Source: CACIAM-69d sp001698445
GTDB taxonomy: Bacteria > Cyanobacteriota > Cyanobacteriia > CACIAM-69d
Direction: 5' to 3'
DNA: 64,000 bases
Assembly: GCF_043235035.1 (NCBI RefSeq)
Contig: NZ_JAZAQF010000088.1
Span: 114,347-178,346, forward strand
Part shown: in pieces, positions 9,222 to 18,211 of the stretch
How the letters are laid out: every line of letters begins with the position of its first letter
How positions within the stretch are numbered: position 1 is the first letter of the stretch
Translations under genes and position numbers: made by a program
The notes under the pieces: model-generated
Told to the model about the DNA's origin: nothing
The model's input: the letters and a program-made list of their open reading frames with translations, nothing else
Database searches by the model: none

Positions 9222-9704
9222 CTAGTCGAGATAGCCCATCAGATTGGAATCTTCGCCCAAATCATTGGAAGCCATTGGCCGGTTGCTGGGCAGCCAATCA
9301 CTGGTCGTAATGTCCAGCGTGTTAGCCGTCACCGGGCGATGGCCCGACAGAGTGATGGTTTCCACCACTTCCAAGTTGCTGGCCGACACTGGGCGCGCAC
9401 CGTAGGCGGCCACCGTGCCCACCACCTTCAGCTCGCTCGTTTCCACGGGGCGATGCTTCGGTAGATTGCTTTGAACCAAGGACAGGTGGCTGACTTCAAC
9501 GGGGCGATTGTTGGGCAGGTCGCTTTCGATGAACTTAACAGTATCTTCGCCGACGGGACGGTGGCCATAGGTGGGGGCGAGGGGGCGCTTGCGGACAACC
9601 GCAGGCAGGGCCCGTTGCTCGCGATCGTCGCGATCGTCGAGGCGCACTTCATCGCGATCGTCGCGGGCGCGGTTGTTGGTGTCGGTGACGTTGCGGTTGC
9701 TCAT
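9222..9704 (-). CDS. Small RPV-repeat protein of unknown function
   Basis: 160 aa, start ATG at 9704. The first 40 residues are highly charged (DDRDEVRLDDRDDREQR). The rest is six repeats of 18-20 residues built around RPV: GHRPV, NRPV, HRPV, ARPV, GHRPV and NRPM, each followed by a stretch such as SNLEVVETITLS. No signal peptide, membrane helix or enzymatic motif is present, so it should be a soluble repeat protein. It is transcribed away from uvrB, sharing the intergenic region with it. I do not recognise the family. The even spacing argues that this is a real protein rather than a shadow frame. Confidence 0.75.
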   Translation of the reverse strand: MSNRNVTDTNNRARDDRDEVRLDDRDDREQRALPAVVRKRPLAPTYGHRPVGEDTVKFIESDLPNNRPVEVSHLSLVQSNLPKHRPVETSELKVVGTVAAYGARPVSASNLEVVETITLSGHRPVTANTLDITTSDWLPSNRPMASNDLGEDSNLMGYLD

Positions 9705-10173
9705 GAAAACGTACCTCAGATGCCGATACTAGTGCCGTTGGAAGGGGCTGATAGGAGCCGAAGCCCAGTTTGATAACCAGTTTTATAAATTGAACTGTCA
9801 AACCCAGGTCATCCTATCAAATGCGCGTGGATCGCGGTGGCTTCGATCGACAAGGGCGATCGAGCAAGGGAGACAGGGCTGGCGAACGGACGGCGCGAAC
9901 TGGCCCAATGCGGAAATGCCGCGCTGCCAATTCGAGCGCGTTCGGGCGGGTAGATTGCGTTGTCTCTACAGTTATATTTTAGCGGAGCTATAAAAAGATT
10001 ATTAAAAAAATCATTGCTCTTATAAGCAGCTTTAAAGCAAAGCACCGCCCTTTCCCTGCAAAACCATGGCCATTCATGGAATCCAGGAGCCGCTGTGCGA
10101 TTCAGCATTCTCTCAAATCTCCCCACCGACTCCAGAAACTAGCGCCAGATCCCCTGTTGGCGAAGGACAACCC
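9705..10173. other. Divergent promoter region between the RPV-repeat gene and uvrB
   Basis: About 470 bp. An AT-rich core (9965-10035) with TATATTTTA and TATAAAAAG stretches is the likeliest promoter zone for uvrB. An in-frame ATG at 10066 would extend UvrB by 36 residues, but the extension has no family similarity, so this stretch is taken as non-coding. Confidence 0.5.
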
Positions 10174-12177
10174 ATGACCACCTTTGAACTGCAAGCACCA
10201 TTTGAGCCCACGGGTGACCAACCGAAGGCGATCGCCCGTTTGGTGGAAGCCGCGCGATCGGGTCAGCGATACCAAACCCTGTTGGGAGCCACCGGCACCG
10301 GCAAAACCTTCACCATCGCCAGCACCATTGCCCAGCTCGATCGCCCGGCCCTGGTTTTGGCCCACAACAAAACCCTCGCGGCCCAGTTGTGCAACGAATT
10401 GCGAGAATTTTTCCCAAATAATGCCGTTGAATATTTCATTTCCTACTACGACTATTACCAACCGGAAGCCTATATTCCCGTCACCGATACTTACATTCAA
10501 AAAACGGCTTCCATTAACGAAGAAATTGATATGTTGCGGCACTCAGCCACTCGATCGCTCTTTGAACGACGGGATGTGATTGTGGTTGCCTCCATTAGCT
10601 GCATTTACGGGTTGGGAATTCCCACGGAATATTTAAATGCGGCGATTCCCTTTCGGGTGGGCCATGAATTAAATTTGCGGCAAACATTGCGAGACCTGGC
10701 CTCTGTGCAGTACGAGCGCAATGATGTGGAAATTGGCCGAGGAAAATTCCGCGTCAAGGGCGATGTGTTGGAAATTGGCCCCGCCTATGAAGATCGAATT
10801 ATTCGGATTGAGTTCTTTGGCGATGAAGTGGAAGCGATTCGCTATGTGGATCCCTTAACTGGGGAAATTTTGCAGAGCCTAGAGGCGGTGAATCTTTATC
10901 CCGCTCGCCACTTTGTGACCCCAGAAGATCGCCTGGAGGAGGCAATTCAAGCCATCGCGCGGGAATTGGCTGCACAGAAAATCGCCTTAGAAGCGGAAGG
11001 AAAACTCCTAGAAGCCCAACGCATTGACCAACGCACTCGATACGATTTGGAAATGCTGGCGCAGGTGGGCTACTGCAACGGCGTAGAAAACTACTCACGT
11101 CATTTGGCCGGACGACAAGCGGGCGAACCTCCGGAATGTTTAATTGATTATTTTCCGGAAGATTGGTTGCTGATTGTTGATGAGTCCCATGTGACCGTTC
11201 CCCAATTAAGGGGGATGTATAACGGTGACCAGGCTCGCAAAAAGGTGCTGATTGATCATGGATTTCGCTTGCCCAGTGCGGCCGACAATCGCCCCCTCAA
11301 GGCCGAAGAATTTTGGAACAAGGTGAATCAATGCATCTTTGTTTCTGCCACGCCGGGAGATTGGGAGTTGGAAATTTCCCAAGGGCAAATTGTGGAGCAA
11401 GTCATTCGGCCCACGGGCGTGATTGATCCGGAAATTTTTGTGCGTCCCACGGAAGGACAGGTGGATGATTTGTTGGCGGAAATTGTCCAGCGAGTCGATC
11501 GCCAAGAACGCACCCTGATCACCACCTTAACCAAGCGAATGGCGGAGGATTTGGCGGATTATTTCCAAGAGCGCGGGGTGCGGGTGCAATATCTCCATTC
11601 GGAAATTCAGTCGATCGAACGCATTGAAATTTTGCAAGCTTTGCGAGCGGGCAAGTTTGATGTGTTGATCGGGGTGAATTTGTTGCGAGAAGGATTGGAC
11701 TTGCCGGAAGTTTCCCTAGTCGCCATTTTGGATGCGGACAAGGAAGGGTTTTTGCGGGCAGAGCGATCGCTGATTCAAACCATTGGCCGGGCGGCGCGCC
11801 ATGTGCGAGGTCAAGCGATTCTTTATGCCGATCGGCTGACCGACAGTATGGACAAGGCGATTTCCGAAACGGAGCGGCGACGCAAAATCCAAATCGACTA
11901 CAACCAAAAACACGGCATTACGCCCCAACCGATCATCAAGAAATCCGGTAATTCAATTCTGGAATTCTTGGATTTGTCCCGGCGGCTCAGTGCCAAAGAT
12001 TTGGAGCAAGCCTACGAACATGCGGCGGATTTGTCCTTGGATGATGTGCCGATGTTGATTGAAAAATTGGAGGCCCAAATGAAGGAGGCGGCCAAAAATT
12101 TGGAGTTTGAAGAGGCCGCCAAATATCGCGATCGAATCAAGCATTTGCGCGATCGACTGCTGGGACAACGGCATTAA
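10174..12177 (+). CDS. uvrB: Excinuclease ABC subunit B (UvrB)
   Basis: 667 aa, the normal UvrB length, starting at the ATG at 10174 with AAGGAC just upstream. UvrB receives damaged DNA from UvrA, verifies the lesion and recruits UvrC in nucleotide excision repair. Visible motifs in order: PTGDQPKAI; Walker A GATGTGKT; the beta-hairpin YYDYYQPEAY; the DEAD-like VDESHVT; helicase motif V/VI GVNLLREGLDLPEVSL and IGRAARH; and the C-terminal UVR domain (MKEAAKNLEFEEAAKYRDRI), which contacts UvrC. The longer frame from 10066 is rejected because family similarity begins at MTTFELQAPFEPTGDQ. The gene stands alone, with convergent purK beginning 9 bp beyond its stop. Confidence 0.97.
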   Translation: MTTFELQAPFEPTGDQPKAIARLVEAARSGQRYQTLLGATGTGKTFTIASTIAQLDRPALVLAHNKTLAAQLCNELREFFPNNAVEYFISYYDYYQPEAYIPVTDTYIQKTASINEEIDMLRHSATRSLFERRDVIVVASISCIYGLGIPTEYLNAAIPFRVGHELNLRQTLRDLASVQYERNDVEIGRGKFRVKGDVLEIGPAYEDRIIRIEFFGDEVEAIRYVDPLTGEILQSLEAVNLYPARHFVTPEDRLEEAIQAIARELAAQKIALEAEGKLLEAQRIDQRTRYDLEMLAQVGYCNGVENYSRHLAGRQAGEPPECLIDYFPEDWLLIVDESHVTVPQLRGMYNGDQARKKVLIDHGFRLPSAADNRPLKAEEFWNKVNQCIFVSATPGDWELEISQGQIVEQVIRPTGVIDPEIFVRPTEGQVDDLLAEIVQRVDRQERTLITTLTKRMAEDLADYFQERGVRVQYLHSEIQSIERIEILQALRAGKFDVLIGVNLLREGLDLPEVSLVAILDADKEGFLRAERSLIQTIGRAARHVRGQAILYADRLTDSMDKAISETERRRKIQIDYNQKHGITPQPIIKKSGNSILEFLDLSRRLSAKDLEQAYEHAADLSLDDVPMLIEKLEAQMKEAAKNLEFEEAAKYRDRIKHLRDRLLGQRH

Positions 12178-12186
12178 GCGGGCTGC

Positions 12187-13392
12187 TTAATCGTCTGATC
12201 CATACCAAATCGATTCCAGGCGATCGATCGCCCGTTGCAATTCCGCCAAGCTATCCGCCAACACGGTCACATGGCCGAGCTTGCGGCCCGGGGTGGCGCT
12301 GGTTTTGCCATACCAATGCACTCGGCTGTGGGGAACCGCGGCCAAGCGATCGCGCTGCTCCTGATAGTCACTGGTGGCCACCTCAAAGCCCAACAAATTC
12401 ACCATCGCCGCACAGGCACAGTGCAAACCCACCGGCCCAAGGGGCAACCCCGCCACGGCCCGCAAATGTTGCTCGAATTGGGAGGTGTGGCAGGCATCGA
12501 TCGAGAAGTGGCCGGAATTGTGCGTGCGGGGAGCCACTTCATTCACCGACACCTGACCCTCGGCGGTCACAAACAGCTCAATCCCAAAAATCCCGATCGC
12601 CCCAATTTGCGACAACAGGCGATGGGCGATTTCTTGGCAGTGGGTGGCCACGGTTGGCGGAATGGGGGCCGGCGCAATCACCCGCCGACAAACCTGGTTC
12701 ACCTGCTGGGTTTCCACAATCGGGTAAATGGCCACCTCGCCCGTCGCCGATCGGGCCGCCACCGCCGCCAATTCTCGCTCGAAGGGCACAAAGGCTTCCA
12801 AAATCAGCGGCTGCCATTGCCACTGATCCCCAACCGCCAGCAATGCCGCCCGATCGGCCACCACCCTTGTACCTTGGCCGTCATAGCCATGGCGACGGGT
12901 TTTCAGCACGGCCGGAAAGGTTAAGGGCTGACCGTTTTCCCACCGATCGATCTGCATCGCCTGCGCCCGATCGGCAATGGCCGCAAAGGCCGGAACCGGC
13001 AAGCCAATTTGCTGCAAAAAACAGCGCTGATCATACTTATCCAGCAAGGGTTCCAAGCTCTTGAGGCTGGGGCGAAAACAGGCTCCTGATCGGGCTAATT
13101 CCCCCAACGCCGCCAAATCCACAAACTCATTTTCAAAGGTGACCAAATCCACCCGATCGAGCAATTGGCGCGTCACGGCAGCATCCCCAACTGCCCCTTG
13201 CACCACCGCCGCCGATCCCACCCGCGCCACCGCCGGGTCATCCAATTTCGGAGTTTGCACCACCAACGACAAGCCCAATTTCGGGGCCGCTTCCGCCATC
13301 ATCCAAGCCAATTGGCCACCGCCAATCACACCAATTGTCCGCACCGGCCGCTGGATGGGTTCCGCCGCCGCTGCAACCTCTACGAGGGTCAT
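12187..13392 (-). CDS. purK: 5-(carboxyamino)imidazole ribonucleotide synthase (PurK)
   Basis: 401 aa. PurK converts AIR, ATP and bicarbonate to N5-CAIR in purine biosynthesis. It is an ATP-grasp enzyme: the N-terminal signature is IGVIGGGQLAWMMAEAA, the ATP-grasp segment contains LKTRRHGYDGQGT, and the metal/phosphate region reads VNEVAPRTHNSGHF. The start is the ATG at 13392, preceded by GGGAG at good spacing; the frame opens five codons earlier at a TTG. It lies 60 bp downstream of the pentapeptide-repeat gene on the same strand, so the two may be cotranscribed. It converges on uvrB with a 9-bp gap. Confidence 0.95.
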   Translation of the reverse strand: MTLVEVAAAAEPIQRPVRTIGVIGGGQLAWMMAEAAPKLGLSLVVQTPKLDDPAVARVGSAAVVQGAVGDAAVTRQLLDRVDLVTFENEFVDLAALGELARSGACFRPSLKSLEPLLDKYDQRCFLQQIGLPVPAFAAIADRAQAMQIDRWENGQPLTFPAVLKTRRHGYDGQGTRVVADRAALLAVGDQWQWQPLILEAFVPFERELAAVAARSATGEVAIYPIVETQQVNQVCRRVIAPAPIPPTVATHCQEIAHRLLSQIGAIGIFGIELFVTAEGQVSVNEVAPRTHNSGHFSIDACHTSQFEQHLRAVAGLPLGPVGLHCACAAMVNLLGFEVATSDYQEQRDRLAAVPHSRVHWYGKTSATPGRKLGHVTVLADSLAELQRAIDRLESIWYGSDD

Positions 13393-13452
13393 TTTTCTTA
13401 CTCCCAAAGGAACATCTCTCGATCAGCGCTTCAGCAATCCATTGATTAACCT

Positions 13453-14097
13453 TCAAGGACAGCCGAGCGATTCTTTGGTGTCGATGCCCGTGCGAGGATT
13501 CGTCCCCCGGGCGATCGCGCAGAGCTGTTTGACCTGTGCCCCATCCAGAATGGCCAGCTCAAAATCAGCCCCCTGAATGTTCACATCCTGAAAACTGGAT
13601 CCCAACAAAATGGCCTCAACCAAAATGGCATCGCTCAGATCGGTGCCAATGAACTTCACGGAATCCATGAATGCATTGGTTAAATCGGCTCCATGCAAAT
13701 TCGTGTCTTTGAGGAAGGATCCACTAAAGGATGCACCGGGCATTTCCGTATTTTCAAAGGTCACATCCGTTAGGTTGGCGTTGGAAAATTCCGCCGATTG
13801 CAACCGTTGATTGGAAAAATCTTGCCCAGACAATTCCGCATTGCTGTAGGAAACCGGCGGCGCATATTCCTTGAATTGGGCCCAGGCCGCTGACGGGGCG
13901 ATCGCTAAACCTATCACCCACGTTCCAATCAACAACAACACCGCCCACAGGCCCAGACCCTGCCCGCCCAATTGCCTCCGACCGTCCGGTTGAATCGCCG
14001 CTGGGGAACCGGAGGCAGTGCCGACTTTGGCGCGCAGCCCAACGGGAACCAACCGGGCGATCGACTGGCCGATCAAAAATTTCTTCTGAACAATCAT
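13453..14097 (-). CDS. Pentapeptide-repeat protein, probably thylakoid-lumenal or periplasmic
   Basis: 214 aa. Residues about 48-72 form a hydrophobic signal segment ending in SAAWAQ, a plausible signal-peptidase site after the AWA. The mature part is made of tandem pentapeptides of the A(N/D)LxX type, such as AELSG, AEFSN, ANLTD, ADLTN and TDLSDAI, expected to fold as a right-handed quadrilateral beta helix. The C-terminus has a Cys pair (QLCAIARGTNP...SLGCP) that could form a disulfide. The arrangement resembles the plant and cyanobacterial lumenal pentapeptide proteins, whose function is unresolved. The N-terminal extension before the signal is unusually long, so an internal start is possible. 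Confidence 0.85.
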   Translation of the reverse strand: MIVQKKFLIGQSIARLVPVGLRAKVGTASGSPAAIQPDGRRQLGGQGLGLWAVLLLIGTWVIGLAIAPSAAWAQFKEYAPPVSYSNAELSGQDFSNQRLQSAEFSNANLTDVTFENTEMPGASFSGSFLKDTNLHGADLTNAFMDSVKFIGTDLSDAILVEAILLGSSFQDVNIQGADFELAILDGAQVKQLCAIARGTNPRTGIDTKESLGCP

Positions 14098-14291
14098 GGC
14101 TTCCAGGCCCTGCCTATGGCGGGATTCTCCCTATCAGATTAGCGGTCTTTGCGACCAATCCCAACGCTCGCCAACCCCAACCAAGCCACTAGGATGGAAG
14201 CACAAACGGCCGGCCCCGATCGCCCCGCCAGTGCTGCCATGGCCTCGCTCAGGGTCGCCCCGGAGACCGCAGAGGAGTTAGAACTCACATC

Positions 14292-14657
14292 ATGCAACGC
14301 TTCATCATCACTTGGATCATTTCGGCCCTGGCCCTGGCCCTGACGGCGCAACTCGTCCCCGGCATTCATTTGGCAGGCTGGACCACCGCCGCGATCGCCG
14401 CTCTGATTTTTGGGCTAATTAACGCCACCGTGCGCCCCATTCTGTTCTTGTTCACCTTGCCGCTGAACATTCTGTCCTTGGGCCTCTTTTCCTTGGTGAT
14501 TAATGCCTTTTGCCTGATGCTGGTGGCCTATTTCAGCCCCACTGGTTTTGCGATCGAGGGCTTCATTCCCGCCCTGATTGGTTCGATCGTCCTCGCGATC
14601 GCCTCTAGCGGCCTGCACAGCCTCTTTGGCATCTTGGGTCTGGAACCTGAATCTTAA
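14292..14657 (+). CDS. Small four-helix membrane protein, phage holin family 4 (Mycobacterium phage D29-like superfamily)
   Basis: 121 aa with four predicted membrane helices covering nearly the whole protein. The family signature LIFGLINATVRPIL followed by LPLNILSLGLFSLVINAFCLMLVA is clear. The family is widespread in bacterial chromosomes and its holin label comes from distant similarity; a lytic role is not implied here. It is divergent from the pentapeptide-repeat gene. Its TAA stop is immediately followed by repeat copy R1. Confidence 0.88.
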   Translation: MQRFIITWIISALALALTAQLVPGIHLAGWTTAAIAALIFGLINATVRPILFLFTLPLNILSLGLFSLVINAFCLMLVAYFSPTGFAIEGFIPALIGSIVLAIASSGLHSLFGILGLEPES

Positions 14658-14790
14658 GAGGATGTCTGAAAAGCCAAAATTGCTATTCTGTACGCCCCAG
14701 TGATCGACTTAGACAAGGGGCTTAAGCCCCTTGTCCCCACGACTATTGGTGCTTGCCCGTGTCAAAGAATACTTTTTAAGCATCCTCTAA
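14655..14790. repeat. MITE-like element, copy R1
   Basis: A 130-bp element with inverted ends GAGGATGTCTGAAAAG / CTTTTTAAGCATCCTC, flanked on both sides by TAA, a possible 3-bp target duplication. The left TAA is the stop codon of the preceding gene. The centre carries the perfect 20-bp palindrome CAAGGGGCTTAAGCCCCTTG at 14714-14733. Its left end and core match the copy at 57628. Confidence 0.75.
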
Positions 14791-14922
14791 AGCGGGCCTC
14801 AATTAGGTTGGGTTTTTCAGATTGCGCTTTCCAGACATGCCCTGAAGGCCCAACAGCCAAAGAGCCGGTTATCTTAGAACTTCAGTGGATCGATTTTCGT
14901 CGATTCCTGAGCAATCCCAACA

Positions 14923-14966
14923 TTAATCCCGATGGATCAAGCCCTTGGGTGACTCATCGGGATTAA
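14923..14966. repeat. Perfect 12-bp inverted repeat
   Basis: Arms TTAATCCCGATG (14923-14934) and CATCGGGATTAA (14955-14966) with a 20-bp spacer. No T-tract follows on either strand, so it is not a typical terminator. It may be an operator or RNA hairpin upstream of the GGDEF gene. The rest of 14791-15252 holds no recognisable gene. Confidence 0.6.
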
Positions 14967-15252
14967 TTGCTATTGTGAAGATCCGCCGCGCGATCGTCCT
15001 TTTTCGGTCAGCAGGCGAATGGCGCTAGTTTGATATTTTAGGCATTTTTAGAGTCTTTCTGGCGTTTTTTTGACATTTTCTCGGAATTTTCCTAGGGCTG
15101 ACTAAGAGTTTTCTGGGGACTTTTTCGGGGTTTCATTCGGTTTTTCAGACTGTGTTTGAACTTAGGAAGCTGCTTGGCCCTGCCGAGTGATCCCCATCTC
15201 TCACTGCGATTTCCCAATCCTGCCTTCCTCAACCCACCGTTGTAATGAGCCA

Positions 15253-16971
15253 ATGTCGTTTTGTTCTGGGCTATCGGCGGCAATTTGGATTGTTGATGAA
15301 CATCCGGAGCCACTCCGGGAACTGTGCCAAACCCTGACCCACCGGGGCTATCAGGTGCGGTTTCAGACTGGACACTCGGCATTGTCCAGCGTCTTACACA
15401 ACGGTTCGCACCATCCCCAGTTCCAACCATTGGATCTGTTGGTGATTGGGCCCGGCCTTTGGCCCAACCTGACCACGGGAGTTTGGGGCCCCTCGCTCCA
15501 ACGATTGGGAAATCTGGGCTGTCCTTGGGTAGCGATCGGGCAAGTCAGCCAACCAGAGCAGCGAATTGCGTTCTTTCGGCTGGGTGGTGCGGACTATTTG
15601 GAATGTCCTCTCCACTTGCATGAGGCGATCGTTCGGCTAGAGCGGCAATTAATCCTTCAGCGGCAACGAGCAGAACTGAAAACGCAAATCCAACAGCTTC
15701 AGCGGGATATGCGGGACTACCATCGCGTTGAGATGGAGATGCAGCTTTTGCTGGCCCTGACCCAGGCCATTACGGAAGCCACGGAGATTGAAGGGGCGTT
15801 TCATGCGGTTTTGGACTGTGTTTATCACACGATCGGGTGGGACTATGGCGAAATTTGGATGCCCGACCCCAACCGCAACCACCTGGTGATGACGCGATCG
15901 CACTATGCCATCTCAGACTTGGCCCTCAGTGAATTTGATGACGCAAGCCAATCTTTTGTTTTTGAGCGCGATCGCGGTGTGGTGGGTCGTGTATGGCAAA
16001 CGGGCCGCCCCCTTTGGATTGAGGATGCCACCAAAATTCAAGATGCCTTTTTCGTGCGACAAGAACTCGTGCTGCGGGCGGGGCTGCGCACCAACTTGAG
16101 CGTGCCGATCATTGCCAATGGGCAAATTTTGGCGGTGCTCTGTTTGTTTCACCGCGTGGCCATGCCCTGCGATGGTCGCCTGATTAAGCTCATGGGAGCC
16201 GTGGCGGCCCAAATGGGGGTTTTGCTTCAGCGCAAAAAAGCGGAATTAGAATTACGACGGGCCAACCTGCAACTGGAAGTGCTGGCCAAGCTGGATGGGC
16301 TGACGCAAATCCCCAATCGTCGCTGCTTTGATCACTACCTGTTGCGCGAGTGGCAACGCCTAGCCCAAAATCGCCGCCTGATTGGCGTAGGGCTGTGTGA
16401 TGTGGATCACTTTAAGCAATATAACGATGCCTATGGCCACCAAGCGGGAGATGAATGTTTGGTGCAGGTTGCCCGGGCCTTAAGCCACGCGGTCTCAGAA
16501 TCAGCCAACTTGGTGGCCCGTTATGGGGGCGAGGAGTTCGCGATCGTTTTTTCAGACACCAACTTGGAGCAGGTCAAGGCGATCGCCCAAACAATCCAGC
16601 AGGCGATCGCCCAATTAGCGTTGGCTCATGCCCAATCCTCCGTCAGCGAGCACATCACCCTGAGCATGGGTTTTGCGATCGCCTCGCCCCATTTGCCCGA
16701 CAGTTCCCCAGATGAGCTATTGCGATGGGCTGATCAAGCTCTTTATCAAGCAAAATATGCCGGTCGCAATCAGTTTCGGGTTGCGGCCCTGTCCCGGGCC
16801 GTCTGCGAAGGTTGCGAGGAATTGGGCAACAAGGTTGATCAGGACATCAGTCAAAACATTGGTCAGGAAATCGATCAGGAAATTGGTCATGAAATTGGTC
16901 AGGAGACTGGCCAAGCAAGATGCCAGGAAGTATATCCAGGCATCTGTGAACTCAAAATTAGTGCCAGTTAA
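15253..16971 (+). CDS. Diguanylate cyclase: degenerate receiver, GAF and GGDEF domains
   Basis: 572 aa from the ATG at 15253; the frame opens 22 codons earlier without family similarity. Residues about 10-135 resemble a response-regulator receiver (IWIVDEHPEP) but the phospho-acceptor Asp position reads LLVIGPG and the usual Lys-Pro reads CP, so it should not be phosphorylated. A coiled-coil linker leads to a GAF domain (about 175-345) and then GGDEF (LDGLTQIPNRRCFD ... ARYGGEEFAIVF), with an intact GGEEF active site for making cyclic di-GMP. No RxxD inhibitory site is seen before GGEEF. The last 45 residues are a repetitive DQ/GQEI tail. The GAF domain is probably the sensory input. Confidence 0.92.
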   Translation: MSFCSGLSAAIWIVDEHPEPLRELCQTLTHRGYQVRFQTGHSALSSVLHNGSHHPQFQPLDLLVIGPGLWPNLTTGVWGPSLQRLGNLGCPWVAIGQVSQPEQRIAFFRLGGADYLECPLHLHEAIVRLERQLILQRQRAELKTQIQQLQRDMRDYHRVEMEMQLLLALTQAITEATEIEGAFHAVLDCVYHTIGWDYGEIWMPDPNRNHLVMTRSHYAISDLALSEFDDASQSFVFERDRGVVGRVWQTGRPLWIEDATKIQDAFFVRQELVLRAGLRTNLSVPIIANGQILAVLCLFHRVAMPCDGRLIKLMGAVAAQMGVLLQRKKAELELRRANLQLEVLAKLDGLTQIPNRRCFDHYLLREWQRLAQNRRLIGVGLCDVDHFKQYNDAYGHQAGDECLVQVARALSHAVSESANLVARYGGEEFAIVFSDTNLEQVKAIAQTIQQAIAQLALAHAQSSVSEHITLSMGFAIASPHLPDSSPDELLRWADQALYQAKYAGRNQFRVAALSRAVCEGCEELGNKVDQDISQNIGQEIDQEIGHEIGQETGQARCQEVYPGICELKISAS

Positions 16972-17047
16972 TGGCCCACCCCTGACGAGTTTCTTGCTAG
17001 CCAACAATCCAGCAAAAACTTGCAAATAAACAATTCAGGGATCAACT

Positions 17048-17108
17048 AATTGCGCAAAATTAATCGCGCAAAATTAATCTAATCGCGCAAAATTAATCGC
17101 GCAGAATG
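17048..17108. repeat. 14-bp tandem repeat between convergent genes
   Basis: Units AATTGCGCAAAATT, AATCGCGCAAAATT, a 5-bp interruption AATCT, then AATCGCGCAAAATT and AATCGCGCAGAATG. The last unit extends into the 3' end of csaB (starting 17093), so the repeat supplies the final codons of that gene. Confidence 0.75.
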
Positions 17109-18211
17109 CGGGCCAACATCAGCCCGTGCAGTTGGGCCCGATCGCACAACTGCGCCACTTGGGCCGGGGCGATCGGGTTGGGTTGTTCATAGGCCGTTAG
17201 CCAAGCAGCGGCGATCGCTTCAGGATTCGTCGGCAAGGATGCAAGGGGCGCTGGCGGTGTTGCGCCAACTTTCTTGTTCACTTCAATGCCACCAACCGAT
17301 TCGTCGCAGAGAGTCCACCCCGGCGCACCCACCGACTCCAGCAACACCCGCACCTTGGGGTCATAGCTGAGACCCCAACAGCGAGACCCCTCCGCCGCCG
17401 CCATAATCAGGGCATGGAGTCGCATCCCGATCGTGAGGTTCATTTGCTGAAATAGGCCCTTCAGTTGTCGGGGATCGCTGTAGCTAACAATGCGCGATCG
17501 AGCGGGCCCGAGATGTTGGGCCAGGCGCTGGGCAATTGCGCCATCGGCGATCGGCTGGAAGGGCACAAACACAATCAGAGCATCGGTTTGGCTTTGGAAG
17601 CGATCGAGCGCTACAGCTAATTTTTCCAGGCGATCGGGCGTGAGGCTGGGGTGCGATCGCAAGGCCACCGCCACCTTGGGGCCCGGCGCAATCTCCGGCA
17701 CCGGCACGCTGGCCAAGGCCCAAACCGGATCCGGGGCTAACTCAAACCCCTTGACTTGCCAGGTTTTGAGCAATTGGGCCGACTCCCGATCGCGCACCGT
17801 CACCCCATCGCAGGCCCGAAAGGTCGATCGCGCAATGCCCTTCACCCACCCGCGCCGCAACGGGCCAATTCCCTGGGCCCAAGCCACCCGCCGCAGTCCC
17901 CACTGACGCGCCGCCCCCATCAACCCTGCGTAATAAAGCGGGCTAGCCCAACTGGTGGCATCTTGCATCAGGCTGCCCCCGCCCCAAACCAAGGCCTGAC
18001 TCGATCGCAACGCACCCCAGAGAGCCGATCGATCCATCCGATCCACCGCCATCACCCCATAGCGATCGCGGGTTTCCACAGGGTTCCCCGACAGCACCAG
18101 CGGCTCCACCCCGATCGGCAGAAATTGCAACAGCGTCGCCAACAAGGCCTCATCGCCCCCATTCCCTTGACCGTAATAGCCACACAAAACAACTCGCTGC
18201 ACAGACCCCAT
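17093..18211 (-). CDS. csaB: Polysaccharide pyruvyl transferase CsaB
   Basis: 372 aa. CsaB-type enzymes add ketal-linked pyruvate to cell-wall polysaccharide, which in bacteria with S-layer-homology domains provides the wall ligand for those proteins. The N-terminal signature VVLCGYYGQGNGGDEALL and the GGGSLMQDATS loop are typical. The C-terminal half carries the conserved MRLHALIMA and the following substrate-site histidine region. The start is the ATG at 18211. The C-terminal residues derive from the 14-bp repeat at 17048-17108. The gene is isolated, with the GGDEF gene converging on it. Confidence 0.93.
   Translation of the reverse strand: MGSVQRVVLCGYYGQGNGGDEALLATLLQFLPIGVEPLVLSGNPVETRDRYGVMAVDRMDRSALWGALRSSQALVWGGGSLMQDATSWASPLYYAGLMGAARQWGLRRVAWAQGIGPLRRGWVKGIARSTFRACDGVTVRDRESAQLLKTWQVKGFELAPDPVWALASVPVPEIAPGPKVAVALRSHPSLTPDRLEKLAVALDRFQSQTDALIVFVPFQPIADGAIAQRLAQHLGPARSRIVSYSDPRQLKGLFQQMNLTIGMRLHALIMAAAEGSRCWGLSYDPKVRVLLESVGAPGWTLCDESVGGIEVNKKVGATPPAPLASLPTNPEAIAAAWLTAYEQPNPIAPAQVAQLCDRAQLHGLMLARILRD

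Noticed and set aside
10066..10173. 36-residue N-terminal extension of UvrB
   Set aside because: No similarity to the family, whose N-terminus starts at the ATG at 10174 with a ribosome-binding site.
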